A stretch of DNA of 41,240 bases, from positions 1 to 41,240 of the forward strand of contig JAJEEA010000327.1 in the NCBI GenBank assembly GCA_022821235.1, written 5' to 3'. The notes beneath the pieces are model-generated. The model did no database searches. It was not told the origin of the DNA and saw only the letters and a program-made list of their open reading frames with translations. This document shows positions 25,714 through 34,800 of this stretch, in pieces (positions within the stretch are counted from its first letter, which is position 1; every line of letters starts with the position of its first letter). A program made the position numbers and the translations under genes. Source of the stretch: Vicinamibacteria bacterium (lineage in GTDB: Bacteria; Acidobacteriota; Vicinamibacteria; Vicinamibacterales; UBA8438).

Positions 25714-26784
25714 TCAGCAGTAGCCGGGTCGGCTCAGCAACGCCTCCAGCGACGCGATCTCGCCGGCGTTCCCGCCCGGGCCGCAGTACATCGTGCCGAC
25801 GACCCGGTCATCGAGTCGCCGCTGCACGAGGGCGTACTCTCGATCCGTCAGGGACACGTACCCCACCTCGCGTACGAGAGCCGCCCCCTCGGTGAGAAAG
25901 AAGCTCGCGAACCCCGCGACTTCCGGCCGATCGAGGGCGACCGGGTTGACGTAGAGAAAGACGGGCCGGGAGAGCGGCTGATAGGTGCCGTCGCGCACGG
26001 TGTCGGGCGACGGGCGGATCGCCCCGTCGCCGTTGGTGTCGTCCTCGTCGTCGATGGCCGCCAACCCGAGCCGGCCCCGGTTCTCCTCGTAGTGGGCGTA
26101 GCCGAAGAACCCCAGCGCCAGCTCGTCGTTGGACACCCCCTGCACGAGCACGTTGTCGTCCTCGCTCGAGGTGAAGTCGCCGCGGCCGGCCCCGGGCTCG
26201 CCCACGATGACCTGCGTGAAGTAGTCGAACGTGCCCGAGTCGATGCCCGGGCCGAACAGGCGCAGCTCTCGATCCGGCCAGTCGGGCCGGACCTGGCTCC
26301 AGCGGGTCACGGTCCCCTGCGCGGCCGGCTCCCACATCCGCTTCAGGTCGTCCGTCGTCAGGGTCTCGACCCAGTCGTTGGCCGAGTGCACGACGACGGC
26401 GATGCCGTCGTATGCGATGGGCAACTCGACGAACTCGATGCCGGCCGCCGCGCACGCCTCGCTCTCGACGGTCCGGATGGGGCGGGATGCGCTCGCGACG
26501 TCCGTCTCCCCCGCGCAGAACTTCTCGAAGCCGCCGCCGGTGCCGGACACGCCGACGGTCACCCGGGCCTCCGGATCCACCCGCCGATACTCCTCCGCCG
26601 CCGCCTCGGCAATCGGGAACACGGTGCTCGAGCCGTCGACGGCAACGACCCCCGCGGCGCCGTCGATCCATCCGCGACACGCGGCCGGCCCCGCGAGCGC
26701 GGTCAGGGCCCCGAGGCCGGCGACGGAGAGGGCCGGCAGCAGTCGAGACGCGTGCGATGGACGACGATCGGCCCCGACTGCCAT
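25714..26784 (-). CDS. pstS: Phosphate-binding protein PstS
   Basis: 356 aa from ATG 26784. The N-terminus has a signal segment ending ALAGPAAC, a near-lipobox. The phosphate-binding fold is shown by [57 protein letters not shown] and [20 protein letters not shown], which supply the SST, SGTG, S-R and D-S-GT ligand contacts. A TAGTGT at 26796-26791 is a possible -10 that would make the mRNA nearly leaderless. It heads pstSCAB-phoU-phoBR. Confidence 0.94.
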   Translation of the reverse strand: MAVGADRRPSHASRLLPALSVAGLGALTALAGPAACRGWIDGAAGVVAVDGSSTVFPIAEAAAEEYRRVDPEARVTVGVSGTGGGFEKFCAGETDVASASRPIRTVESEACAAAGIEFVELPIAYDGIAVVVHSANDWVETLTTDDLKRMWEPAAQGTVTRWSQVRPDWPDRELRLFGPGIDSGTFDYFTQVIVGEPGAGRGDFTSSEDDNVLVQGVSNDELALGFFGYAHYEENRGRLGLAAIDDEDDTNGDGAIRPSPDTVRDGTYQPLSRPVFLYVNPVALDRPEVAGFASFFLTEGAALVREVGYVSLTDREYALVQRRLDDRVVGTMYCGPGGNAGEIASLEALLSRPGYC

Positions 26785-26816
26785 GTCCGTACACTAGCGT
26801 CAGTCCGACCGGGCAC

Positions 26817-26833
26817 TGTTAAGACGATGTAAA
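26817..26833 (-). promoter_or_regulatory. Candidate Pho box before pstS
   Basis: On the minus strand TTTACA (26833-26828) and TTAACA (26822-26817) are spaced exactly 11 bp start to start, 33-50 nt before the pstS ATG. The composition stands out from the GC-rich flank. This is the expected place for PhoB, and the match to 10150-10166 supports a shared site. Confidence 0.6.
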
Positions 26834-26837
26834 TTCT

Positions 26838-26905
26838 GGCGCGGCAAGCGTCGCCTGCGGTTCCGCTTGCCGCCCCGACCCGCCAGGAGCCCGCGCGGTT
26901 CCGGC
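26838..26905 (+). repeat. REP-A palindromic element (degenerate)
   Basis: GGCAAGCGTCGCCTGCGGTTC and CGCTTGCCGCC form module 1; CGCCAGGAGCCCGCGCGGTTCC begins module 2. It lies just upstream of the pstS Pho box and at the 3' end of the orphan regulator. Confidence 0.6.
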
Positions 26906-26913
26906 TCCCCGGG

Positions 26914-27597
26914 TCACAAGTTCTCGGCGAAGCGGTAGCCGAGACCGAACACGGTCTCGATCTGGCTGCCGGCCGGTCCCAGCTTCGCCCGCAACCGGCC
27001 CAGGTGGACGTCGACGGTGCGCGCGTCGACGGTGTCTCCGCTTCCCCAGATCCGGTCCAGCAGGCGGTCGCGCGACAGCACCCGGTTGCGGTGCTCGACG
27101 AGGCAGCGCAGGATCTGGAACTCGCGTCGGGTGAGCCGGACCGGGTTGCCGTCCACGGTCACCTCGACGCCGGCGAAGTCGGCGGTGAGGTGGCGGCCCT
27201 CGTAGAACTCGGAGGGCTGTATCGCCGACGACGCGCGCCGCGAGACCGCCCGGGCCCGCGCCGTCAGCTCCCGCAGGCCGAAGGGCTTGGTGACGTAGTC
27301 GTCCGCCCCCAGCTCGAACGCCCGCACCCGATCCGCCTCGCTGGTCCTCGCGGTGACGACGATGATCGGCAACTGCACGCCTTGCCGCCGCGCCCGCAGC
27401 TTGCGGCACAGGGTGAACCCGTCGATGTCGGGCAGGTTGAGGTCGAGAATCATCACCTCGGGCGGGTCCGCCTCGACCGCCCGCAACGCCGCCGTCCCGG
27501 TGCCGACCACCTCCACGTCGTCGCTGCCCTCGCGCCGAAACGCCGCGCTGATCAGCGTGGCGATGTCGCCGTCGTCCTCGACCACCAGCACCCGCAT
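26914..27597 (-). CDS. Orphan OmpR-family response regulator
   Basis: 227 aa from ATG 27597. The receiver has E8/D9/D10, acceptor D52 (VMILDLNLPD) and DDYVTKPFGLREL. The winged helix has VRLTRREFQILRCLVEHRNR and VDARTVDVHLGRLRAKLGP. It is similar to PhoB in layout but clearly a second protein, and no histidine kinase gene is adjacent. It lies between pstS and the TonB receptor, whose upstream region carries Pho-like repeats, so it may take part in the phosphate response or control the receptor. Its cognate kinase is unknown. Confidence 0.88.
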   Translation of the reverse strand: MRVLVVEDDGDIATLISAAFRREGSDDVEVVGTGTAALRAVEADPPEVMILDLNLPDIDGFTLCRKLRARRQGVQLPIIVVTARTSEADRVRAFELGADDYVTKPFGLRELTARARAVSRRASSAIQPSEFYEGRHLTADFAGVEVTVDGNPVRLTRREFQILRCLVEHRNRVLSRDRLLDRIWGSGDTVDARTVDVHLGRLRAKLGPAGSQIETVFGLGYRFAENL

Positions 27598-27617
27598 GCC
27601 GCCGCCTTGCGCTCCTC

Positions 27618-27905
27618 TCGGAAGCCCGTCGTGAAGCCCCGCGTCGCACCGCGCCTGGAAGGGCGCCAACCGGCGGACGAGGCGCCCGCCTGACATGGCG
27701 TCAGCGGGGCCCGGCCGTCCACCGCCGCCGGCTCGGGCTTTCGGCCCCGGCGACGCTCGAAACCTAGTGCGCAGTTGTTTCGCCGCCATGACGGCCCCGT
27801 AAACAATGCGTAAACAGCCCGTCGCGAAGGCCCCGCGTTGCGCCGCGCCCGGAGGGCGCCGGGGGAAGCCGAGGCGCCCGCCCGACGAGGCGTGAGGAGG
27901 GTGCA
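27618..27905 (-). repeat. Two REP-B elements in the regulator-TonB receptor divergent gap
   Basis: One copy (27618-27696) contains AAGCCCCGCGTCGCACCGCG and GGACGAGGCGCCCGCCTGAC. The second (27818-27925) contains AAGGCCCCGCGTTGCGCCGC, GACGAGGCG and the ATATCGGGCAATATGCAAC block. They occupy most of the 513-nt gap 27598-28110. The other contents of the gap are the regulatory repeats listed separately. Confidence 0.7.
27799..27816 (+). promoter_or_regulatory. Perfect 7-bp direct repeat with 11-bp period (Pho-box-like)
   Basis: GTAAACAATGCGTAAACA: GTAAACA occurs twice, 11 bp start to start. Read on the plus strand it aligns with the TTAACA pairs at 10150 and before pstS. It sits about 180 nt before the orphan regulator (minus) and about 295 nt before the TonB receptor (plus), so the target gene is uncertain. 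Confidence 0.55.
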
Positions 27906-28048
27906 TATCGGGCAATATGCAACCCGACGCCACGAAGTCGGGCGGGATGCATCGTCGTTCCAATGCAGCGGAACCCTTCCGCGGGCTGTCAGTTTCCCCG
28001 CGGAAACCGACGACCCGCGAAGGCGCCGAGCCCAACCCCACCCCGGAA

Positions 28049-28099
28049 TTAACGCCGATGTAATCGGCCCGTCATCCAGTTGTCACAGACGCTCTGTAA
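28049..28099 (+). promoter_or_regulatory. Upstream region of the TonB receptor: weak repeat and near-palindrome
   Basis: TTAACG (28049) and GTAATC (28060) are 11 bp apart, a poor Pho-box match. 28082-28100 is a near-perfect dyad, GTCACAGA CGC TCTGTAAC with one mismatch, ending 11 nt before the ATG. It could be an operator or a hairpin masking the start. Confidence 0.4.
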
Positions 28100-28110
28100 C
28101 GTTTGCATCC

Positions 28111-30942
28111 ATGACAACGAACAGACAGAAGGCCGTTCCCGCAATCCCCCGGCCGCTTGGCGGAGGAGCCGGGGTGCGCGGAGAGAACAGCAGGCGAACG
28201 CGGTTCCGGATGGGGTTGGCGGCGGCCCTGCTGCTCTGCGCCGCGGCCGCCGCGGCCCAGGGCACGGGACGGGTGGCCGGAGAGGTCATCGACCAGACCA
28301 ACGCGATCCCCCTGCCCGGCGTGCCGGTCGAAGCGGTCGGCACCACCTACGTCACCTATACCGACCTCGACGGCCGCTACGACCTCGAGCTGCCGGCCGG
28401 CGGGCACCGGATCAGGATCGCGCTCGGCGGGTACGCCGAGCAGCTCGTCGACATCGAGATCGTCCCCGGGACGGTCACCAACGTCCAGGTCGCGCTGACG
28501 ACCAACGTCTTCGCGGAAGAGGTGGCGGTCGTCGCCCCCACCCTCGAGGCGCAGAGCTCCACCGCGGCGGCGCAGATGATGCTGCGGATGCGCGCCCCCG
28601 GGGTGCAGGACAACATCGGCGGGTCGGAGATGCGCTCGAACAACGACTCGGACGCGGCCGACGCCATGAGCCGGGTGACGGGGGTCTCGGTCGTCGACAG
28701 CCAGTCGGTCTTCGTGCGCGGCCTCGGCGAGCGCTACAGCACCACGACCCTCAACGGCGCGACCCTGCCCACCACCGAGCCCGACCGCCGGGTGGTGCCG
28801 CTCGACCTGTTCCCGACCGGCCTCATCGACAGCGTCCAGGTCAGCAAGACCTACACCCCCGACAAGCCGTCGCAGTTCGCGGGCGGCCTCGTCGAGATCA
28901 TCCCGCTGAAGCTCCCGACCGAGACCGCCTACGAGTTCTCGCTCGGCGGCGCCTACAACACCCTGACCACCGGCAAGAGCGGCCTCGGCTACGACGGGGG
29001 CAGCCCCTGGAACGGGTTCGGCGGCGGCGCCCGCGCGCTTCCCGCCGGCTTTCCCGACCGCAAGGTCATCCGCGGCGGCCGGTTCACGAGCGACGAGCTC
29101 GGGTTCCTGCAGAGCGACCTCGAGCGGCTGGGCGAGTCGTTCAGCAACGTCTGGGACCCGGTGCGGCAGGACCAGCCGATGAACCAGTCCTACAGCGGAC
29201 TGTTCGGCGGCCGCTTCGGCAAGCTGGGGGTCGTCGGCACCCTCCGGCACTCGCAGAGCTCGCAGATCACCAACGAGGAGCGGACGTTCTACAAGGTCGG
29301 CGCCGGCGGCGTCGAGCGGTTCAACGGCCCCTACGACTTCGAGGAGACGCAGTTCGTCTCGACGGTGGGCGGGGTCGGCAACCTCGCCTACCAGTTCAGC
29401 CCGAACCACCGGCTGTCGGTCGACAACTTCTACACGCACGTCGGCACCGACGAGACCCGCATCTTCGAGGGGTTCAACAGCGACGCCGACAACGACATCC
29501 GCAACCAGCGGCTCTTCTTCATCGAGGAGCAGATTCGCGCGCACCACGTGGGCGGCGACCACCTGTTCCCCAACGCCTCGAACAGCCGGCTCGACTGGAA
29601 GATCGCCGTCTCGCAGGCGGACCGGGCCGAGCCCGACCTGCGCGAGGTGCTCTACGAGTTCGACCCCGCGCGCGAGGCCTTCGTGCTCGCCGACGAGTCC
29701 CAGAGCGGGCTTCGCCAGTTCAACGACCTCGTCGACGACAGCGTCGAGCTCAGCGCGAACTGGTCGACCCTGGTGGAGAACTGGGCGGGGCTCCCGACCC
29801 AGCTCAAGTTCGGGACGAGCTACATCGACCGCACCCGCGACTTCCTCTCCCGCCGGCTCCGGTTCGTCCCGACGAGCACGCGCGGGCTCGACCTCTCGCG
29901 GCCGGCCGAGGAGCTGTTCACGTCGAGCTTCATCGGCCCGAACTTCCAGCTCAAGGAGGAGACGCGGCCGACCGACCGGTACGACGCGGCGCAGGAGACC
30001 CTGTCCGCCTACGGCATGATCGACGTGCCCCTGGCGGTGCGGCTGCGCCTCGTGGCGGGGGCCCGGGTCGAGAACTTCCGCCAGCAGGTCGACACCTTCG
30101 ACCCCTTCGCTCGCGCCGTCTTCGGCACCACCGACGTCATCCGCGCCGACCTCGACGAGACCGACGTCTTCCCCGCCGTCAACCTCGTCTACTCGATCCG
30201 GAACGACCAGAACCTCCGGGTCGGGGTCAGCCAGACCGTCAACCGCCCCGAGTTCCGCGAGCTCGCGCCGTTCGAGTTCACCGACGTGGTCGGCGGTCGC
30301 GCCACCGTCGGCAACCCCGAGCTGCAGCAGTCGCTGATCCAGAACATCGACGTGCGCTGGGAGCTGTTCCCCGGCTCGGGCGAGGAAGTGATCGCGGCGA
30401 GCCTCTTCTACAAGAACTTCGACAACCCCATCGAGCGGATCGTCGAGCCGACGGCCCAGCTCCGGACGTCGTTCACCAACGCCGACTCGGCCCGCAACGC
30501 CGGCTTCGAGATCGAGGGCCGCAAGGCGCTCGGCGAGTACCTGTTCCTCGGCGCCAACTACACCCGGGTCGACTCCGAGGTCACCCTCGACGCCGCCGCG
30601 CGCCAGGTGCAGACGTCGCTGGTGCGCCCCCTCGCCGGCACCTCGAAGAACCTCTTCAACACCATGATCGAGGTGAGCAACGCCGGCTACTCGGGCCGCC
30701 TGCTGCTCAACTTCTTCGACGACCGCATCAGCGACGTCGGCTCGCTCGGCCTCCCCGACATCATCCAGGAGGGGCGCAACTCGCTCGACTTCGTCTTCGC
30801 CAAGCGCTTCCAACAGGTGAGCTTCCGATTCGCGGTCTCGAACCTGACCGACGCGCCGTACGTCTTCCGGCAGGGCGGGCTCGACCAGCGCGTCTACAAG
30901 CTCGGCCGCACCATGGCGTTCGGCCTCTCCGTGCATCCGTAG
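28111..30942 (+). CDS. TonB-dependent outer-membrane receptor
   Basis: 943 aa from ATG 28111. The export signal is MGLAAALLLCAAAAAAQ after a basic 34-residue lead. Residues ~50-135 are a carboxypeptidase-regulatory-like domain (GRVAGEVIDQTNAIPLPGVP and DLDGRYDLELPAGGHRI). The plug contains SDAADAMSRVTGVSVVDSQS, VFVRGLGERYSTTTLNGATL and PSQFAGGLVEI. The rest is a beta-barrel (repeated F/Y-rich strands, NRPEFRELAPFEFTD) ending YKLGRTMAFGLSVHP. It belongs to the type with an N-terminal Ig-like extension seen in Acidobacteriota and Bacteroidota. The substrate is unknown; proximity to pst genes and the next secreted protein suggests a phosphorus-related ligand. Confidence 0.92.
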   Translation: MTTNRQKAVPAIPRPLGGGAGVRGENSRRTRFRMGLAAALLLCAAAAAAQGTGRVAGEVIDQTNAIPLPGVPVEAVGTTYVTYTDLDGRYDLELPAGGHRIRIALGGYAEQLVDIEIVPGTVTNVQVALTTNVFAEEVAVVAPTLEAQSSTAAAQMMLRMRAPGVQDNIGGSEMRSNNDSDAADAMSRVTGVSVVDSQSVFVRGLGERYSTTTLNGATLPTTEPDRRVVPLDLFPTGLIDSVQVSKTYTPDKPSQFAGGLVEIIPLKLPTETAYEFSLGGAYNTLTTGKSGLGYDGGSPWNGFGGGARALPAGFPDRKVIRGGRFTSDELGFLQSDLERLGESFSNVWDPVRQDQPMNQSYSGLFGGRFGKLGVVGTLRHSQSSQITNEERTFYKVGAGGVERFNGPYDFEETQFVSTVGGVGNLAYQFSPNHRLSVDNFYTHVGTDETRIFEGFNSDADNDIRNQRLFFIEEQIRAHHVGGDHLFPNASNSRLDWKIAVSQADRAEPDLREVLYEFDPAREAFVLADESQSGLRQFNDLVDDSVELSANWSTLVENWAGLPTQLKFGTSYIDRTRDFLSRRLRFVPTSTRGLDLSRPAEELFTSSFIGPNFQLKEETRPTDRYDAAQETLSAYGMIDVPLAVRLRLVAGARVENFRQQVDTFDPFARAVFGTTDVIRADLDETDVFPAVNLVYSIRNDQNLRVGVSQTVNRPEFRELAPFEFTDVVGGRATVGNPELQQSLIQNIDVRWELFPGSGEEVIAASLFYKNFDNPIERIVEPTAQLRTSFTNADSARNAGFEIEGRKALGEYLFLGANYTRVDSEVTLDAAARQVQTSLVRPLAGTSKNLFNTMIEVSNAGYSGRLLLNFFDDRISDVGSLGLPDIIQEGRNSLDFVFAKRFQQVSFRFAVSNLTDAPYVFRQGGLDQRVYKLGRTMAFGLSVHP

Positions 30943-31012
30943 CGCGCGGTCGGGAGCCGGAGACCGGAGACTCAGAATTCGGACCAGATTCGACGAACCA
31001 GGACAGACAAGC

Positions 31013-32510
31013 ATGCGGACCACAACACGTAGAACGACCCCGGGAGCCCGCGGCGAAAGCCCCCGCGGCCTTCGACCGGCGATGCACCCCGCGCCCGGCC
31101 GACTCGCCGGCGCCCTCGTCGCGCGGTGCGACGAGGCGTTTCGCCGCGGGCCCCTCGGCGGCGCCGCGGCGGCGCTGCTGCTCGCCGGCGCCGGCATCCT
31201 GCTGACGGGGACCCCGGCCCTCACCCAGTCGACGACCAACTGCCGGAACGTCGACGGGATCGACAAGGAGGTCTGCGTCGTCCAGGGGCGCATCACCAGC
31301 GACGCGACCTGGGGCAGCGGCAGCTACTGGGTGCTGCGGGGCGCCGTCTTCGTCGAGGCGCCGGCCCGGCTCACGATCGACGCGGGCACCGAGATCTTCG
31401 GGGAGTTCGCCACCAACGGCACGCTGATCATCGCCCGCGGCGCCCGGATCCTCGCCAACGGCACGGCCGACGCCCCCATCGTGTTCAGCAGCGACCAGCC
31501 CGTCGGCGAGCGGGGGCGGGCCGACTGGGGCGGGCTCATCATCAACGGCCGCGCGCCCCTCAACGTGCCCGGCGGCGAGGCCGTCGGCGAGGGCGACACC
31601 GGCACCTACGGCGGCAGCGACCCGGCCGACGACAGCGGACACCTGCGGTACGTCCGGGTGGAGTTCGCGGGCACCGAGTTCAGCCCCGACAACGAGCTGA
31701 ACGGCATCGCCTTCCAGGGCGTGGGCAGCAACACCGAGGTCGACCACGTGATGGTCAAGTACAACAAGGACGACGGCCTCGAGTTCTTCGGCGGCACCGT
31801 CGCGGTGAAGCACGTGGTGCTGCAGGGCATCGCCGACGACAGCGTCGACTGGACCGACGGGTGGACCGGCAAGGGGCAGTTCATCATCGTCATGCAGAGC
31901 GGCGACGACGCCGACCAGGGCATCGAGGCGGACAACAACGGCGACAACAACAACCTGACGCCGCGCTCCAACCCGACCCTCTACAACCTGACCCTCATCG
32001 GCGACCCCCGACACCGACGAGGGCAGTGAGAGCGACATCGGCATGCTGCTGCGCGAGGGCACCTCCGCCACCATCCGGAACTTCATCGTCCTCGGATTCA
32101 AGGAGGCCTCCATCGACATCGACCACACCGCGACGTTCGACCAGGTCGAGAACGGGAGCCTCACCCTCGCCAGCGGCATCATCCACGGCAACTGCCTGGT
32201 GAGCGGGTGCGACGCTCAGTTCCGGACCGACAGCGACGACGAGGCGGCGTTCAAGACGACCAGGCAGATCGTCACCGACAGCGCCAACGTCTCGTTCGTC
32301 GACCCGGCTCTGGCGGATCCCTACGACCTGTCGAGCCCGGACTACCGGCCGGCCGCGACGTCGCCGGCCCTGAACGGGACGGTGACGGCGGCCATGCCTC
32401 CCATGAACGACACGTTCATCGAGACCGCCGACTTCATCGGCGCGGTCGGGCCGTCCGGCGGCGGAAAGGACACCTGGTGGCAAGGTTGGACCGACTTCGC
32501 GACCAACTGA
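31013..32510 (+). pseudogene. Secreted repeat-rich protein, one frameshift
   Basis: ATG 31013 has AGGACA upstream. After a signal segment (AAAALLLAGAGILLTG) come ITSDATWGSGSYWVLRGAVF and the beta-helix-like rungs GTEIFGEFATNGTLIIARGA, ADWGGLIINGRAPLNVPGGE and DDGLEFFGGTVAVKHVVLQG. The frame breaks at a run of five C (32003-32007). Removing one C restores DPDTDEGSESDIGMLLREGT and reads to TGA at 32508-32510, ~498 aa in all. Proteins of this type commonly follow TonB receptors and are probably surface or periplasmic partners. No enzyme motif is visible. The break may be a homopolymer error. Confidence 0.72.
31090..31165 (+). repeat. Divergent REP-B-like sequence within the N-terminal codons
   Basis: GGCGCCCTCGTCGCGCGGTGC, GACGAGGCG and TTTCGCCGCGGGC follow the order of REP-B blocks. 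It lies between the start codon and the hydrophobic signal core of the preceding protein, coding for about 25 residues (for example ALVARCDEAFRRG). The similarity is weaker than in the other copies. Confidence 0.4.
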
Positions 32511-33049
32511 CGGCGCCGGTTCGTACCCGGCGTCGAGGCAGCCCCCGCCGACCGGCGGGGGTCGTCTCGTTTGCGCTCCTCCTCGTCCTGGCTTTCGCCG
32601 GATGCGGCGCGCCGCCGCCCCCGCTCGCCAACACCCACCCGTCCCCGGAAGCGCTGGCCGCGGCCGTCCTCGACGCGCTCGCCGACAACGACCGGGACCG
32701 TCTAGCCGCCCTCGCCCTCGACGGCCGGGAGTTCCGGGACGTCGTCTGGCCCGAGCTCCCGGCGAGCCGGCCCGAGCGCGGCGTCCCCGTCTCGTACGCC
32801 TGGGCCGACCTGCGCCAGAAGAGCTCCAACGCCCTGCGACGGCTCGTCGCCCAATGGGGAGGGCGCCGCTTCACGCTGCTCGGCGTCGCCTGGGACGGCG
32901 AGACCACCGACTACGGCCCCTACCTCGTGCACCGGGAGACCCGCCTGCGGCTGCTCGACGAGACCGGCCGCGAGGTCGAGATGCACCTCTACGGATCGAC
33001 CCTCGTGCGCGGGGAAGAGCACAAGGTCTTCAGCTACGTCGTCGACTGA
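32477..33049 (+). CDS. Lipoprotein of unknown function
   Basis: 190 aa from GTG 32477, overlapping the previous gene by 34 nt. After a basic stretch there is a signal core FALLLVLAFAGC with a lipobox (FAGC). The mature domain of about 140 residues is not recognised: it begins SPEALAAAVLDALADNDRDR and ends EEHKVFSYVVD, with a conserved-looking YGPYLVHRETRLRLLDETGR. Context links it to the TonB receptor cluster. The start is uncertain. Confidence 0.65.
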   Translation: MARLDRLRDQLTAPVRTRRRGSPRRPAGVVSFALLLVLAFAGCGAPPPPLANTHPSPEALAAAVLDALADNDRDRLAALALDGREFRDVVWPELPASRPERGVPVSYAWADLRQKSSNALRRLVAQWGGRRFTLLGVAWDGETTDYGPYLVHRETRLRLLDETGREVEMHLYGSTLVRGEEHKVFSYVVD

Positions 33050-33154
33050 CCGTCCGCAGGCGACGGGAGCCGGCCGGGAGCGGATGCCGCGACGTCGGGA
33101 ATCGCGCCGGGGCCGGTCGGTGGGCGCGGAGTCGCGCCGCGGCGTTTCCGCGCG

Positions 33155-33240
33155 AGGAGTCTGCGCCGCGGAGGGACGTGGACTTCCTGTAGGATTGGTT
33201 CGGCGTCAGGCGGAGCCGAAGGCGGCGAAATGGCGGGCCA
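33155..33240 (-). repeat. REP-A palindromic element
   Basis: GAGGAGTCTGCGCCGCGGAG starts module 2 (with an altered right arm), then CTGTAGGATTGGTTCGGCGTC and AGGCGGAGCCGAAGGCGGCG. Orientation as at 10622. It lies in the 315-nt gap between the lipoprotein and pyruvate kinase, in which I see no gene. Confidence 0.75.
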
Positions 33241-33364
33241 TGGTCGCTCCCACGGCCCTCGATGCGGCGTTTTTCCCCCCACCGGCCGGTAACGCTCCGA
33301 CGCGGCTGCCGGTCCCGCATCGGCTCAGGCCGACCGCTCGGTCACGACAGGGAAGGACGGCATC

Positions 33365-34789
33365 ATGGCACCGCGACGGGACTTCCGCCACACCAAGATC
33401 CTGTGCACGCTGGGCCCTTCCAGCTCCTCGCCGGACGAGATCGAAGGGCTGGCCCGGGCCGGCATGAACATCGCCCGCCTCAACATGTCGCACGGCAGCC
33501 ACGCCAGCCATGGGCAGGTGATCCAGACCGTCAAGGGCCTCAACGAGCGCTTCAACCACCCCATCGCCCTGCTGCTCGACCTGCAGGGACCGGCCATCCG
33601 CACCGGCGACCGCCTGGGCCACCTGTCCCTCGAGGTCGGTCAGGAGTTCCACGTCACCGTCGGCCCGACCGAGGACCCCGAGGAGAGGAGCATCCACGTC
33701 GACTACCAGGACATGGTGCACCAGGTGAAGGCGGGCGACCGCATCACCGTCGACAACGGGCTCATCAACCTCGAGGTGCTGGAGACCGGCGAGCACGACC
33801 TGCGCTGCCGGGTGCTCGACGGCGGGGTCCTCGGATCGCGCAAGCACATCAACCTGCCCGGCGTGCGCATCAACCTGCCGTCGATCACCGAGCAGGACGT
33901 CGCGGACATCCGCTTCGCGATGGAGCACGACGTCGACTTCCTCGCGGTGTCCTTCGTGCGCAGCGCCCAGGCGGTGCACGACGCGCGGCGGATCATCAAG
34001 GAGGGGGGCGGGCACCCCATGCGGATCGTCGCCAAGATCGAGAACCAGGAGGGCCTCGACAACCTCGACGAGATCATCGAGGCGGCGGACGGCGTCATGG
34101 TGGCGCGCGGCGACCTCGGCGTCTAGGTGGAGTTCGAGATGCTGCCGGGGGCCCAGCGCGACATGGTGCGGCGCTGCGTCGTCGCCGGCAAGCCGGTGAT
34201 CGTGGCCACCCACCTGCTCGAGTCGATGATCGACAACCCCATGCCGACCCGGGCCGAGGTGACCGACGTCGCCAACGCGGTGTACGAGCAGGTCGACGCG
34301 GTGATGCTGAGCGGGGAGACGGCGACCGGGAAGTACCCGGTGCGCTGCGTCTCGGTGCTCGACCGCATCGCCCGGCGCATCGAGAAGGAGCAGGGGCTCG
34401 GGCTCCACCGCGGCCGCGAGCCCGAGACCATCCGCGAGCAGCTCGCCCGCAGCGCCTGCCTCCTCGCCGACTCGCTCAGCTCGCGGGCCATCGTCGTCAT
34501 CACGATGCGGGGCCTGCTGGGCCATCTCGTCAGCAGCTTCCGCCCCCGCGGCGCCATCATCTACGCCTTCACGACCACCGAGGTCGTCCGCCGGCGGCTG
34601 TGGCTGTCGCGGTCCATCGTGCCGTTCATGATCGACGTGTCGGGAGACCCCGACGAGACGGTGGTCCGGGCCCTCGAGCGCCTGAGGAAGCACGACCGGC
34701 TGGTGAGCGGCGAGCCGGTGGTGATAGTGGCGAACGTCGCCACCAGCCACGGCTACGTGAACGCCATCCAGGTGCGCACGATGGAATGA
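33365..34789 (+). pseudogene. pyk: Pyruvate kinase with one in-frame TAG
   Basis: 474 codons from ATG 33365, normal for the family (E. coli PykF has 470). The N-terminus RRDFRHTKILCTLGPSSSSP and NIARLNMSHGSHASH, KIENQEGLDNLDEIIEAADG and MVARGDLGV are classic. Then TAG at 34124-34126 (codon 254) stands where relatives have Glu (GDLGVE), and the frame continues VEFEMLPGAQRDMVRRCVVA, GKPVIVATHLLESMI and DAVMLSGETATGKYPV. Apart from that codon nothing is damaged. It is glycolysis' last step, PEP to pyruvate. A single GAG-to-TAG change, or an error, is the simplest explanation. Confidence 0.9.
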
Positions 34790-34800
34790 CGTCCTGGCGG

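Noticed and set aside
28072..31296. 1074-codon open frame on the minus strand
   Set aside because: It is the mirror of the TonB receptor; composition is Glu/Val/Arg/Asp-rich low complexity with no family match.
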